Below are positions 10,120-20,301 of a DNA stretch of 64,000 nt, one piece after another (the first letter of the stretch is position 1; every line of letters starts with the position of its first letter). The notes beneath the pieces were generated by a model that worked only from the letters and a program-made list of their open reading frames with translations, did no database searches and was not told the origin of the DNA. Made by a program: the position numbers and the translations under genes. The DNA lies in contig JAAWAV010000008.1 of NCBI GenBank assembly GCA_022792335.1, forward strand, positions 62,001 to 126,000, in the 5' to 3' direction. This DNA comes from Lachnospiraceae bacterium. GTDB lineage: Bacteria; Bacillota; Clostridia; Lachnospirales; Lachnospiraceae.

Positions 10120-11072
10120 GGCTGACTCTCCTCGCTTGCTGTCTGAGATTCTTCCGCCGTCTGCGTCTCCGCTACCGGAGTTTCCCTGCTTGCCTCCGGG
10201 GGCTCTTCCTCTGTACCAGGCTGATCTTCACCGGTTACTTTTAAAGTTTTGATCACAAGAACCGTCTGGAGATGACCAAAGTCCACCGCTGGAATCAAAT
10301 AACCGGATTTGGTTACATTGTTACTATCGACCTGAATCTCCTGCGCATAACCGATGAGGATATTGGGAAGATATTTATCACTGATGTTGGAGGTGACGAT
10401 TTTATCGTCATCCCAGATATTATCATTTTTATCAATATAACTGATGCGAAGCTTTCCTTCCGCATAAAGCTGCAAATCTCCGGATACAATGCAGGCATCC
10501 CCGGAGTTTAGAGACATGGCGCTGACGTTGCTGTCATCGTCAATGATGGAACGGACTTTTGCAAAATTCTTTCCCACATCAGTGACGATACCTACCAGAC
10601 CACCATCGGCGATGACGTTCATGTTCCTTTCAATACCATCCTCCGAGCCTTTGTCGATGACGAAGGAATGATACCAGTTTCCGGCTTCTTTCTGAATGAT
10701 CCGGGCTCCAGTGGTCTCATAGTCTGTATATTGGCCTTTCAACTCAAAGAGTTCTCTGAGTTCCTGAAGCTCCACCTGTCCCTGCTGGTAATTGCCGATA
10801 TCCTCCTTTAACGCCGCCAATTCCTCTTTCAACTGCTGGTTTTCCGCTCTGGCTTCCTCCAGGCTCTGATAGTCATAGGCCGTATCCGCAAAACTGCTGC
10901 CCAGACGGTTCAGGCCCTTCTGCATAGGGGTGAGTACAGAATTTACGATATTGGTAACCGGGCTTAAAAATCCCGGACGGAAATATCCCACGACCAGAAG
11001 TATGACGCAAAGCAGCATCAGGATAAATAAAAGATACCTGGCCGGAAGGGAAAATTTCTTTTTGTCTTTCAT
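10116..11072 (-). CDS. mreC: Rod shape-determining protein MreC
   Basis: TM, coiled coil, then MNVIADGGLVGIVTDVGKNFAKVRSIIDDDSNVSA typical MreC beta domain. Confidence 0.94.
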   Translation of the reverse strand: MKDKKKFSLPARYLLFILMLLCVILLVVGYFRPGFLSPVTNIVNSVLTPMQKGLNRLGSSFADTAYDYQSLEEARAENQQLKEELAALKEDIGNYQQGQVELQELRELFELKGQYTDYETTGARIIQKEAGNWYHSFVIDKGSEDGIERNMNVIADGGLVGIVTDVGKNFAKVRSIIDDDSNVSAMSLNSGDACIVSGDLQLYAEGKLRISYIDKNDNIWDDDKIVTSNISDKYLPNILIGYAQEIQVDSNNVTKSGYLIPAVDFGHLQTVLVIKTLKVTGEDQPGTEEEPPEASRETPVAETQTAEESQTASEESQP

Positions 11073-11765
11073 CTATAGCAATCCTCGTTCTTTTAAACTG
11101 ATATAACAATTATCTCCAATAATCAGATGATCCAGAAGCGCGATTCCGATGAGAATCCCGGCCCTGGTAACCCGCTTGGTCACCAGAACATCCTCTTCAC
11201 TTGGTTCCGGATCTCCGCTGGGATGATTATGGAGAAGAATGATACTGACGGCCTGATATTTGAGCGCATCCAGAAAAATTTCTCTGGGGGAAATCAGCGC
11301 CTCATTGACCGTACCCACAGAAAGGACGATTTCCTTTATAAAATGTCCTTTGGTATCCAGAAATACGGCTCGGAGCTCTTCTTTTTCTCTGTGGCGCATT
11401 TCTTCCATAAAATAAGCTGCCACGCCTTCCGGAGAATGAAACGCCTGCTCCCTGGTGGTTCTGCTCCGGCTCATACGTTTCGCCAGCTCACCGATACAGG
11501 AAAGCTGCGTGGCTTTCACATCTCCAATGCCGGAAACTTTCTGAAATTCACTGAAAGTCAGGTGATAGAGTCCCAAAAGACCGCCATAAGGAGCACAAAG
11601 CTCCAGGATCTGTCTGGCAGTTTCCAGGGCGCCCTGCCCTCTGGTTCCAGTGCGGAGAATCACTGCCAAAAGCTCCGCATCAGTAAGACCAGCCGGTCCG
11701 GACGCCTGACATTTTTCATAAGGGCGTTCAGAAACCGGAAGGTCACGGATAATGTTTCTTGTCAT
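11073..11765 (-). CDS. radC: RadC/JAB-domain DNA repair-associated protein
   Basis: HNHPSGDPEPSEED metalloprotease-like motif; N-terminal HhH-like. Confidence 0.93.
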   Translation of the reverse strand: MTRNIIRDLPVSERPYEKCQASGPAGLTDAELLAVILRTGTRGQGALETARQILELCAPYGGLLGLYHLTFSEFQKVSGIGDVKATQLSCIGELAKRMSRSRTTREQAFHSPEGVAAYFMEEMRHREKEELRAVFLDTKGHFIKEIVLSVGTVNEALISPREIFLDALKYQAVSIILLHNHPSGDPEPSEEDVLVTKRVTRAGILIGIALLDHLIIGDNCYISLKERGLL

Positions 11766-11815
11766 GACTTGCCTGCCTCCTCTTTGTTTTGAAGTCAGGC
11801 CGGATGTCGATTCTT

Positions 11816-12070
11816 TTAAAGCAGCCGGTAAATCACAATGGCGATGATCATCCCGAGGATTCCGGCAATGGTAATTTTAATCGTCAGAGCAAAAGTAATC
11901 GTCAAAATCCCCAGATCCAAAATCATAGGACTGGCAAGGCCAAAGGTTTGTCCGAAATTTAACCACTGGAATGCGGAAATATCCCCCAGCAAATGTCCGA
12001 GAAAACCCCCAAGCACAATCCCAGACAGAATCAAAATCAAGAGGGACCACTTGCTTTTTGCTGTCCTCAT
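11816..12070 (-). CDS. DUF4321-type small membrane protein
   Basis: 84 aa, GIVLGGFLGHLLGDI...FGLASPMILDLGILTITFALTIKITIAGILG. Confidence 0.75.
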   Translation of the reverse strand: MRTAKSKWSLLILILSGIVLGGFLGHLLGDISAFQWLNFGQTFGLASPMILDLGILTITFALTIKITIAGILGMIIAIVIYRLL

Positions 12071-12170
12071 TTGATGCTGTTCTCCTGTTTTCCTAAAAAA
12101 CTCTCCATTTCCAAAAATTTACTACCTATCAGTTTATCATAATTTTAAACACATGTACACTAAAAAACGA

Positions 12171-12225
12171 AATCTTAAGGAATCTTAAGGATTTTCTCAT
12201 AAAACACCCGAATTTTTCATAAAAC
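12171..12225. repeat. Phased 10/20-bp direct repeats in the DUF4321 upstream region
   Basis: aatcttaagg x2 (12171-12180, 12181-12190) and tcataaaac x2 (12197-12205, 12217-12225). Confidence 0.8.
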
Positions 12226-12249
12226 GACTCCGCAGGGCGACACCGTTCC

Positions 12250-13536
12250 TTACAAAGCGATCAGGTTCGCCTCGAGAAGCTTTTGAGCGGAAGAGAGAAT
12301 CCCAAACTTTGCATGATACCAGGTCAATCCTCCCTGAAAAAACACCGTGTAGGGAGGCTTTAGAGGTCCGTCTGCAGAAAGTTCGATCGAAGAACCCTGA
12401 ACAAAAGCGCCTGCTGCCATAATCACGTCACAGTCATAACCGGGCATGGCCCAGGGCTCCGGAGTGACAAAGGAATCCACAGGCGCAGCCGCCTGGATAC
12501 CGAGACAGAAAGCTTTTAATGCTTCTTTAGAACCAAGATCCACTGCCTGGATGATATCATGACGCGCTGTTTTGCAGGTGGGGAATGTAGGAAACCCTAA
12601 GCGTTCGTAAAGAGCAGCCGCAAAAATCGCTCCTTTCACTGCGCCGGCCGTTACAGTTGGCGCCAGGAAAAACCCTTGGTAAAGTGTCTGAGAAAGTCCG
12701 AGGCTGGCGCCTACTTCTTTTCCAAGACCGGGAGCACTTAACCGGAAAGCCGCCTGCTCCACGTATTCTTCTTTTCCCACAAGATAACCGCCGCAAGGAG
12801 CCAGACCGCCGCCCGGATTTTTAATCAAAGATCCCACGCACAAATCCGCGCCCACATCGGTCGGTTCCACAGGTTCTGTAAACTCTCCATAACAGTTGTC
12901 CACCATGCAGATGATATCCGTTTTTTTGGATTTAAGGAATGCAATCAGCTCTCCGATGGAGGCGACAGACAGGGTCGGCCTTGTGGCATATCCCTTGGAG
13001 CGCTGAATGGTAGCCATTTTTGTCCGGCTGTTTATGGCGCGTCCAATGGCGTCAAAATCAAAAGAACCATCCTCTTTTAAATCTGCCTGGGCATAGGAGA
13101 CGCCGTATTCTTTCAGAGAACCTTTGGAGGGCCGGATTCCAATCACCTCCTCTAAGGTATCATAGGGGCGTCCCACCGGAGAAAGCAGTTCATCTCCCGG
13201 CCGTAAGTTGGCGGAAAGGGCTACATGCAGCGCGTGGGTGCCGCATGTAATCTGCGGTCGCACCAGAGCAGCTTCAGCATGAAAGACATCCGCATAAATC
13301 TGTTCCAGAGTCTCCCGCCCCAGGTCATTGTAACCGTATCCGGTGGAACCGGAAAAATGTGCTTCCGCCACCCGGTTTTTCTGCATGGCAGAAAGGACTT
13401 TCATCTGATTATATTCAGCAATCTGATCGATGGCGTCAAACCGATCTTTCAGAACAGTTTCTATTTCTTTTCCCAGGGCCAGAAGTTTCTCATCAAGCCC
13501 CAGGGAAGCGTACATATCCGTCAATCGTTTCATCAT
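12250..13536 (-). CDS. PLP-dependent methionine gamma-lyase family / 'aluminum resistance' protein
   Basis: 428 aa; GYGYNDLGRETLEQIYADVFHAE, GTHALHVAL, and GSLIKNPGGGLAP PLP-lysine region. Confidence 0.88.
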   Translation of the reverse strand: MMKRLTDMYASLGLDEKLLALGKEIETVLKDRFDAIDQIAEYNQMKVLSAMQKNRVAEAHFSGSTGYGYNDLGRETLEQIYADVFHAEAALVRPQITCGTHALHVALSANLRPGDELLSPVGRPYDTLEEVIGIRPSKGSLKEYGVSYAQADLKEDGSFDFDAIGRAINSRTKMATIQRSKGYATRPTLSVASIGELIAFLKSKKTDIICMVDNCYGEFTEPVEPTDVGADLCVGSLIKNPGGGLAPCGGYLVGKEEYVEQAAFRLSAPGLGKEVGASLGLSQTLYQGFFLAPTVTAGAVKGAIFAAALYERLGFPTFPTCKTARHDIIQAVDLGSKEALKAFCLGIQAAAPVDSFVTPEPWAMPGYDCDVIMAAGAFVQGSSIELSADGPLKPPYTVFFQGGLTWYHAKFGILSSAQKLLEANLIAL

Positions 13537-13569
13537 AAATCCCTCATTTGATATTGTATGATTTCAAAA

Positions 13570-14523
13570 TCATTCACAAAAACTTTTGTATAATCCTCTG
13601 TTCCGAAGGATTCCGGCAAGTTCCTCCAAAATCTCCTCTTCCGTTTTTCCATCCATAAAAAGCCAGTCTGTCTGCCGCTCTCTTTTAAACCAGGTAAGCT
13701 GGCGCTTTGCAAAATGCCTGGTATCCCGCTTTAAAATGCGGACAGCCTCTTCATAAGGGATTTCTCCCTCCAGAAAGCGGAACAGCTCTTTATAGCCAAG
13801 CCCCTGCATGGAAACCATGTCTTTGGTAAGTCCCATGGCTTTTAACTGTTTCACTTCTTCGAGAAGTCCTGCTTTTAACATTTCTTCCACTCGTAGATCG
13901 ATTCTTTTGTAAAGCTCTGTCCGGTCCCGATTTAAAATCACATAGGCAAATTGGTAGGGAGATACTTTTTCCCGCTCTGTCTGATTGTGTTCAGAGATAG
14001 GCGTCCCCGTTTTTTCATGGAACTCCAGAGCGCGAATGACCCGTTTGACATTATGTTCGTGAATGACTTTCGCCGCCTGCGGATCCCGCTCCTGCAAAAG
14101 GCTGTGGAGATAGGCGCTTCCCCGCTCCGCCGCCAGACGTTCCAAATGTTCTCTGTAGGAAAAGTCAGCGTCATTCTCTGTAAAATCAATCTGATATAAT
14201 AAGGCCTGAATATAAAACCCGGTGCCGCCTGTCAGAATGGGGAGCCTTCCCCGTCCATAGATTTCCGACATGGCAGCTTCGGCCATTTCCTGAAACCGGA
14301 CCACATGGAACGATTCCCTTGGATCCAGTACGTCAATCAGATGGTGGGGGACTCCCGCCATTTCTTCTTTCGTAACCTTCGCGGAACCGATGTCCATTCC
14401 CTTATAAATCTGCATGGAATCGGCGCTAATGATCTCTCCGTGAAATCGTTTGGCCGCTTTCACGGAAAGGGAGGTTTTCCCCACGGCTGTGGGGCCAGTT
14501 AGAATCAGTAACGGTGGTTTCAT
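13570..14523 (-). CDS. miaA: tRNA dimethylallyltransferase
   Basis: LTGPTAVGKTSLSV P-loop, SADSMQIYKGMDIGSAK, FAKRQLTWFKRE. Confidence 0.97.
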   Translation of the reverse strand: MKPPLLILTGPTAVGKTSLSVKAAKRFHGEIISADSMQIYKGMDIGSAKVTKEEMAGVPHHLIDVLDPRESFHVVRFQEMAEAAMSEIYGRGRLPILTGGTGFYIQALLYQIDFTENDADFSYREHLERLAAERGSAYLHSLLQERDPQAAKVIHEHNVKRVIRALEFHEKTGTPISEHNQTEREKVSPYQFAYVILNRDRTELYKRIDLRVEEMLKAGLLEEVKQLKAMGLTKDMVSMQGLGYKELFRFLEGEIPYEEAVRILKRDTRHFAKRQLTWFKRERQTDWLFMDGKTEEEILEELAGILRNRGLYKSFCE

Positions 14524-14524
14524 A

Positions 14525-16588
14525 TCAAATAATCCTTTTGAATTTTTTTTCCAGTTCTCTTCTGCTCATGGAAATGATGGTGGGTCTTCCGTGGGGACAG
14601 GCATAAGGGTTTTCCAGAGTCAAAAGCTCGTCAATCAAAGCCTCCGCTTCCAGGTGAGAAAGGGAATCGCCGCCTTTTACTGCTGCCTTACAGCTCATAG
14701 AAGCCAGCTTTTCCAGAAGCAGTTCACCGGATTCTTTGGAAAACTCATCGGAAAGACTGTCCAAAAGCTCCAGAAGCAGTTCTTTCTGAGCAATTCCATA
14801 AAGGTTTGCCGGAACAGCGCTGACGGCATACTCTTTTCCGCCGAAAGGTTCGATCTCAAAGCCCATCTGTGAAAACCGCTCCTGAAACCGGGTAAGAATT
14901 TCCTCCTCCCTCGTATTCAACGTCAGAAGAATGGGCGGGCTTACCATCTGGCTGTAGATCGCTTTTTCAGTAAGCTGCTTTACCAGCCGCTCATAAAGCA
15001 CTTTCTCGTGGGCCGCATGCTGATCGACAATGAAAAGTTCCTCTTTGTACTGGATAAGCCAGTAAGTATCAAAAAGCTGACCGATAAACTGATACTGGGT
15101 TCTGGCTTGAGGAGAAAGAAGCTTCTCATCAAAAAGTTCTCTTTGCGTATAAAGATTCTCTGGACGCAAGGAGGATTCTAAAGCCTCTTTGTTGGAACTA
15201 CGATCAGAAGATTCCTGGCCAGAATAGGAAGCTGCGCTGGACACAGAGGCGACAGGATGCGTCGCCAAAGAAGGCGCGTGATAGGAAGCGACAGGCTCCC
15301 GCAGATATCCCGGAGGGTCTGTCGGAGGAATGGCCGAGGCCAGGCTTCGTTTTACTTCAAAAGGCTCCGGTCCACGTTCCGCCCGCCCGAAAATCTTCTG
15401 GTTTTTGAAAGCGTCTAAAGTTCCTGGCTCCCTTTGAAGTTTTGCAGGCTTGTCCTCAGAGCGCTTCTGGTTTTCTGAAGAACCGGAACTTTCAGACTGC
15501 TTCTGATAGTCCGGAAGTTCCAAACGTCCGGCGTATTCCTGTTTTTTTGCAGTGGAGGAGGATCCGGCAGATTCAGAGAGAGAAACCTTTCGGATCAGTT
15601 CCTTTCCGGAGAGCGTCTCCTTCACGGCATCCCGGATCAGATTGTAAATCTCTTCCTGGTTACTGAAACGAAGTTCCATTTTGGAAGGATGGACATTGAC
15701 ATCCAGAAGTTCCGGATGAATCTTCAGATGAAGGACCACAAATGGATACTTGTGCTGCATCAGATAAGAATGATAGCCGTCCTCGATGGCTTTATTTATC
15801 AGACTGCTTTTGATGTAGCGTCCGTTGATAAAATAATTTTCATAGGTTCTGTTTCCTCTGGAAATTAAGGGTTTCCCGAGAAAGCCGCTCAGTTGTACTT
15901 GCTCCTCTGTTCTTTCGATTGGCAGCAGGTTTCCCGCAATCTCCCGGCCGAAAATCATATAGATGAGATCGTTTAGATTCCGATTTCCAGTCGTATGAAG
16001 TCGATTTTGGTTATTTTGAATAAACCGGATGGAGATATCCGGCCTGGAAAGCGCTATCCGCTCGATCAGACTGCTGATATAGGCTCCCTCCGTCTGAGGC
16101 GATTTCAAAAATTTCTTTCTGGCGGGCGTGTTGTAAAAGAGTTCCCGTACCAGAAAGGTAGTCCCCTCTGGGGCGCCGATTTCCTCCATGGAAATCTCCT
16201 CTCCGCCATGAATCTGATAATGGGATCCTGTAAGTTCTCCGGCCGTCTTGGTAATCAGTTCTACGCGCGCGACGGCAGCGATGCTGGAGAGCGCTTCACC
16301 ACGAAATCCCAGGGAAGAGACTGTCAGAAGATCCAGAGCCGTATGGATTTTACTGGTGGCGTGACGTAAAAAAGCAGTTGCAATCTGCGATTTTTCGATA
16401 CCACACCCATTATCTGTCACTCGGACAAAAGAAATCCCACCGTTCCGGATTTCCACGGTCACTGCCGTAGCTCCTGCGTCAATGGCATTCTCCAAAAGCT
16501 CTTTGACCACAGAAGAAGGGCGGTCGATGACCTCGCCCGCCGCGATCTGATTGATGGTTTCCTGACTCAGAACCTTAATTTCCGGCAT
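14525..16588 (-). CDS. mutL: DNA mismatch repair protein MutL (with endonuclease motif)
   Basis: MPEIKVLSQETINQIAAGEVIDRPSSVVKELLENAIDAGA; C-terminal DQHAAHEKVLYE. Start at ATG 16588. Confidence 0.96.
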   Translation of the reverse strand: MPEIKVLSQETINQIAAGEVIDRPSSVVKELLENAIDAGATAVTVEIRNGGISFVRVTDNGCGIEKSQIATAFLRHATSKIHTALDLLTVSSLGFRGEALSSIAAVARVELITKTAGELTGSHYQIHGGEEISMEEIGAPEGTTFLVRELFYNTPARKKFLKSPQTEGAYISSLIERIALSRPDISIRFIQNNQNRLHTTGNRNLNDLIYMIFGREIAGNLLPIERTEEQVQLSGFLGKPLISRGNRTYENYFINGRYIKSSLINKAIEDGYHSYLMQHKYPFVVLHLKIHPELLDVNVHPSKMELRFSNQEEIYNLIRDAVKETLSGKELIRKVSLSESAGSSSTAKKQEYAGRLELPDYQKQSESSGSSENQKRSEDKPAKLQREPGTLDAFKNQKIFGRAERGPEPFEVKRSLASAIPPTDPPGYLREPVASYHAPSLATHPVASVSSAASYSGQESSDRSSNKEALESSLRPENLYTQRELFDEKLLSPQARTQYQFIGQLFDTYWLIQYKEELFIVDQHAAHEKVLYERLVKQLTEKAIYSQMVSPPILLTLNTREEEILTRFQERFSQMGFEIEPFGGKEYAVSAVPANLYGIAQKELLLELLDSLSDEFSKESGELLLEKLASMSCKAAVKGGDSLSHLEAEALIDELLTLENPYACPHGRPTIISMSRRELEKKFKRII

Positions 16589-16638
16589 CTTCCTCTCCTT
16601 TCCCCTTCCAGTTTTCTTTATCATGGATGTGAAACGCC

Positions 16639-19293
16639 CTATTTCCACCGGTTTTTCAGACTATTCTGCAACCGGTATAAAGTATTTAACGCATCGATAG
16701 GCGTCATGGAAGAAAGTTCCATGACCTCCAGTTCTTTTAGAATGTCGTCGTCTTTTACGGTGTCAAAGAGACTCATCTGCTTCAGATCCACCTCGTCCAA
16801 CCTTGGCACATGTGCCTTGGCCGGTTTGGAAGCTCCGGCGATCTCCCTGGAACGGGCAGAGATATCTGCCTCAGCCAGTTCTTCGGCAAGTTCTGTTGCC
16901 CGAAGAAGAACTGGTTCCGGTACTCCGGCCAGTCTGGCGACTTGAATACCGTAGCTTTTATCGGCGCCGCCCTTTACAATCTTTCGCAGAAAGACAATCT
17001 CGTCTCCCATCTCTTTCACAGCAATACAGTAGTTGTTGACCCCTTTTAAGATTCCTTCAAGCTCTGTCAACTCGTGGTAATGGGTGGCGAATAAGGTCTT
17101 GGAGCCCAAAATTTTCGGATTGGAGATATATTCAATCACTGCCCAGGCAATCGAAAGACCGTCAAAGGTACTGGTACCGCGACCAATCTCATCCAGGATC
17201 AAAAGACTGTTTTTGGTGGCGTTTCGGAGAATATTGGCCACCTCCGTCATTTCTACCATAAACGTACTCTGGCCGCTGGCCAGATCATCGGAGGCTCCCA
17301 CTCTGGTAAAGATTCGGTCGCAAATTCCGATATTGGCAGCGCCTGCAGGGACGAAACTTCCCATCTGGGCCATCAGACAGATCAGAGCCGTCTGACGCAT
17401 GTATGTGGATTTCCCGGCCATATTGGGTCCGGTGATAACAGACAACCGGTTGTTTGTATTGTCCAGGTAAGTATCGTTGGCAATGAAGAGATGATCCCGC
17501 ATCATCTGTTCTACCACAGGATGTCGTCCCTCTTTGATATCAATGATTCCCTTTTCATTGATTTTGGGACGGACATATTGATGCTTGACCGCCGTTTCGG
17601 AAAGAGAGGCAAGCACGTCGATCCAGGCGATACAGTGAGCTGTTTTCTGAATCCGTTCCACTTGTTTGGCGATGTCGCTTCGGATCTGACAGAATAAATC
17701 GTATTCCAGGATAAACAGCTTGTCCTCTGCTCCCAGAATGATTTCTTCCAGCTTTTTTAATTCATCTGTGGTAAACCGTTCTGATCCGGTGAGTGTCTGT
17801 TTGCGGATATAACGGTCCGGCACCATGGAGAGAAACGAATTGGTCACCTCCAGATAATAACCGAATACCTTGTTGTATTTGATACGGAGGTTCTTGATGC
17901 CGGTCTGTTCCCGTTCTCTGGCCTCCAGTTCGGCAAGCCAGGTTTTCCCCTCTGTCTTGGCTTTCTTCAGCCGGTCGGCCTCCTCGTGAAAACCCTCTTT
18001 GATCAGTCCGCCCTCCCGGATCACCAGGGGCGGGTCGTCTACGATGGCTGTTTCGATCAGCCTGGTCAGGTCCTCCAGAGGGTCCAGACTTTCATATAGT
18101 TCCATGAGAAGAGGAGCCTGAAGTTCCTTTAAAAGCAATCGGATAGGAGGCAACATCTGAAGGGAATTTTTGAAAGCAATCAGATCCCTGGCATTGGCAG
18201 ACTGATAGGAGATACGGCCAATCAGCCGTTCCAGGTCATAAATAGGATTCAGATATTCTCCAAGCTCCTCTCTGGTAATATAAGAGTTGTTCAGTTCTTC
18301 CACGGCGTCCTGCCGGCGCAAAATCTCTTCCCGGTCAAGAAGCGGCTGTTCAATAAAACTCCGGAGGAGTCTGGCCCCCATGGCTGTCCTGGTCTTGTCA
18401 AGAACCCAAAGAAGAGAGCCACGCTTTTGCTTTTCCCGAAGCGTTTCCAAAAGTTCCAGGTTTCTTCTGGTAGAGGTATCAATCAGCATGTATTTCCCGG
18501 AGCGATAAGGAGTCAGCCTGGTAATGTGACTCAGGGAATTTTTCTGAGTCTCCAGAAGGTAACGGAGCGCTGTTCCGGCTGCAATCAAGCCGACTGGATA
18601 ATCTTCCAGGCCAAGCCCCTCCAGCCGTTCCACATGAAAATGTTTTTTTAAGGTCCCTTCGCAACTTTCTTCATCAAAATAATGATTGTCCAGAGCGGAA
18701 ATCAGAAAATTTACTCGACCCTTCAGAGCCTCCAGATCCACTCCTGACATATAGAAAGCTTCATTGCAGATGATTTCTGAAGGGGTATATTTGTAAATCT
18801 CATCCAACAGCATCCGAATAGAAGGAAGTTCCGTTACCAAAAACTCCCCGGTGGTAATATCCGTCACCGCGATGCCAAAAGATTTTGCCAGATAGACGAT
18901 AGACATCAGATAGTTATTCTTGGTCTCGTCCAAAGCCTGACTGTCCAAAAGAGTCCCTGGGGTGACAATTCGAATCACCTCCCGTTTGACAAGCCCCTTG
19001 ACCTGCCTGGGATCTTCCATCTGTTCCGCGATGGCTACTTTATAGCCTTTCTGGACTAGGCGGCTGAGATAAGTATCCAGTGCATGATAAGGGACGCCGC
19101 ACATGGGCGCCCGCTCTGTAAGGCCGCATTCTTTTCCCGTCAAAGTAAGCTCCAGCTCTCTGGAAACGGTTTTCGCATCCTCGAAAAACATTTCATAAAA
19201 GTCTCCCAGTCTGTAAAAAAGGATACAGCCAGGGTACTGCTTTTTCGTCTCCACATACTGTTGCATCATGGGTGATAACTGCTGTGTCGCCAC
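16639..19293 (-). CDS. mutS: DNA mismatch repair protein MutS
   Basis: RLGDFYEMFFEDA; GPNMAGKSTYMRQ Walker A; 884 aa. Confidence 0.97.
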   Translation of the reverse strand: MATQQLSPMMQQYVETKKQYPGCILFYRLGDFYEMFFEDAKTVSRELELTLTGKECGLTERAPMCGVPYHALDTYLSRLVQKGYKVAIAEQMEDPRQVKGLVKREVIRIVTPGTLLDSQALDETKNNYLMSIVYLAKSFGIAVTDITTGEFLVTELPSIRMLLDEIYKYTPSEIICNEAFYMSGVDLEALKGRVNFLISALDNHYFDEESCEGTLKKHFHVERLEGLGLEDYPVGLIAAGTALRYLLETQKNSLSHITRLTPYRSGKYMLIDTSTRRNLELLETLREKQKRGSLLWVLDKTRTAMGARLLRSFIEQPLLDREEILRRQDAVEELNNSYITREELGEYLNPIYDLERLIGRISYQSANARDLIAFKNSLQMLPPIRLLLKELQAPLLMELYESLDPLEDLTRLIETAIVDDPPLVIREGGLIKEGFHEEADRLKKAKTEGKTWLAELEAREREQTGIKNLRIKYNKVFGYYLEVTNSFLSMVPDRYIRKQTLTGSERFTTDELKKLEEIILGAEDKLFILEYDLFCQIRSDIAKQVERIQKTAHCIAWIDVLASLSETAVKHQYVRPKINEKGIIDIKEGRHPVVEQMMRDHLFIANDTYLDNTNNRLSVITGPNMAGKSTYMRQTALICLMAQMGSFVPAGAANIGICDRIFTRVGASDDLASGQSTFMVEMTEVANILRNATKNSLLILDEIGRGTSTFDGLSIAWAVIEYISNPKILGSKTLFATHYHELTELEGILKGVNNYCIAVKEMGDEIVFLRKIVKGGADKSYGIQVARLAGVPEPVLLRATELAEELAEADISARSREIAGASKPAKAHVPRLDEVDLKQMSLFDTVKDDDILKELEVMELSSMTPIDALNTLYRLQNSLKNRWK

Positions 19294-19316
19294 GTTTTAA
19301 CCTCTCTATTCTAAGA

Positions 19317-20288
19317 TCAGGATTCCTCTCCTGTGTAGTAGACAATTTTATTGTAAATGGGATAGTCCGTGAAAAATTCTGCCAAGGTGGGCCTTTCGTC
19401 AGAAGCTGGATCGTGAATCAAAAAATCAGAAGCTTTTAAAGCAGTTCCGTCTCCAGTATAACCAGTGATCAATACCCAGTGAGGCCGTCTATCCTCTGTA
19501 AAGCCTCCGATCAGCACAGGAATCCCGTCGCGAAGCTTAAGAAGCGACAATTCCAGATAGTTGGTATCCCAGTTTTTTTCATAACTGCGTGGAAAACCCA
19601 GATTTCCCTCTTCATCGTAAAAAAGCCTCTCCGCCATAGCATCTGGGGTGGTCACCATTCCTTCCAGATAAGAATAGGACATGGCCAGACAGGAAGTGGC
19701 ACATCCGGCTGATTCGATGGTTTCATAACTGTCCCCCAGCGGAAGGCTTCCCCACCTAGGGTCCTGTTGCTTAAAACGGGGAATATCCAGGAAAACCCGT
19801 CCGTCGGAAGGCGCCTGTTGGGAGAGCTCTTCCATCATACAGTACCCCTCCACAATCTGCGCCGAATGGGGCTTCTGGTAGCAGACTCGTACATAACCAG
19901 TATTTTCTTTCCAGAAAACCTGAATGGAATCTCCATAAGAGATATGGGCCACCACTGCAGCTTCTGTATTTGGCTCGCTTCGGATATTCAAAAGACCGAA
20001 ATACCTGCAGTACATGGTATCACCTTTTGAAAACCGTTCATAAGAAAACTTACCGTTTTCATCGATGTTCTGTGTTCTGTAAATGCCGGGAAGATGGCGG
20101 GAAAGTCTGGAACGCCACATACTTTCCACAGAGGAGGGAGAAACTTTTCCGAACCCGACCGGCTGAAACAGCTTCTCGGAACAGGTCCAGACCAGAATCA
20201 GGGTGCAGGTAAAAAAGACAACCATCAGGCTGATGGTTACCACCGTCCTTCGTTTCTTTCTATCTGCGAAAAAGTCTCTTACGTTCAT
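19317..20288 (-). CDS. Membrane-anchored SH3-like plus C39-like cysteine peptidase
   Basis: TM; LNIRSEPNTEAAVVAHISYGDSIQVF SH3-like; AGCATSC, PHWVLITGY, HDPAS C39-like triad. Confidence 0.82.
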   Translation of the reverse strand: MNVRDFFADRKKRRTVVTISLMVVFFTCTLILVWTCSEKLFQPVGFGKVSPSSVESMWRSRLSRHLPGIYRTQNIDENGKFSYERFSKGDTMYCRYFGLLNIRSEPNTEAAVVAHISYGDSIQVFWKENTGYVRVCYQKPHSAQIVEGYCMMEELSQQAPSDGRVFLDIPRFKQQDPRWGSLPLGDSYETIESAGCATSCLAMSYSYLEGMVTTPDAMAERLFYDEEGNLGFPRSYEKNWDTNYLELSLLKLRDGIPVLIGGFTEDRRPHWVLITGYTGDGTALKASDFLIHDPASDERPTLAEFFTDYPIYNKIVYYTGEES

Positions 20289-20301
20289 AAGTCCTCCCTG
20301 T

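Noticed and set aside
11127-11792. 221-aa plus-strand ORF
   Set aside because: Antisense to radC; shadow ORF.
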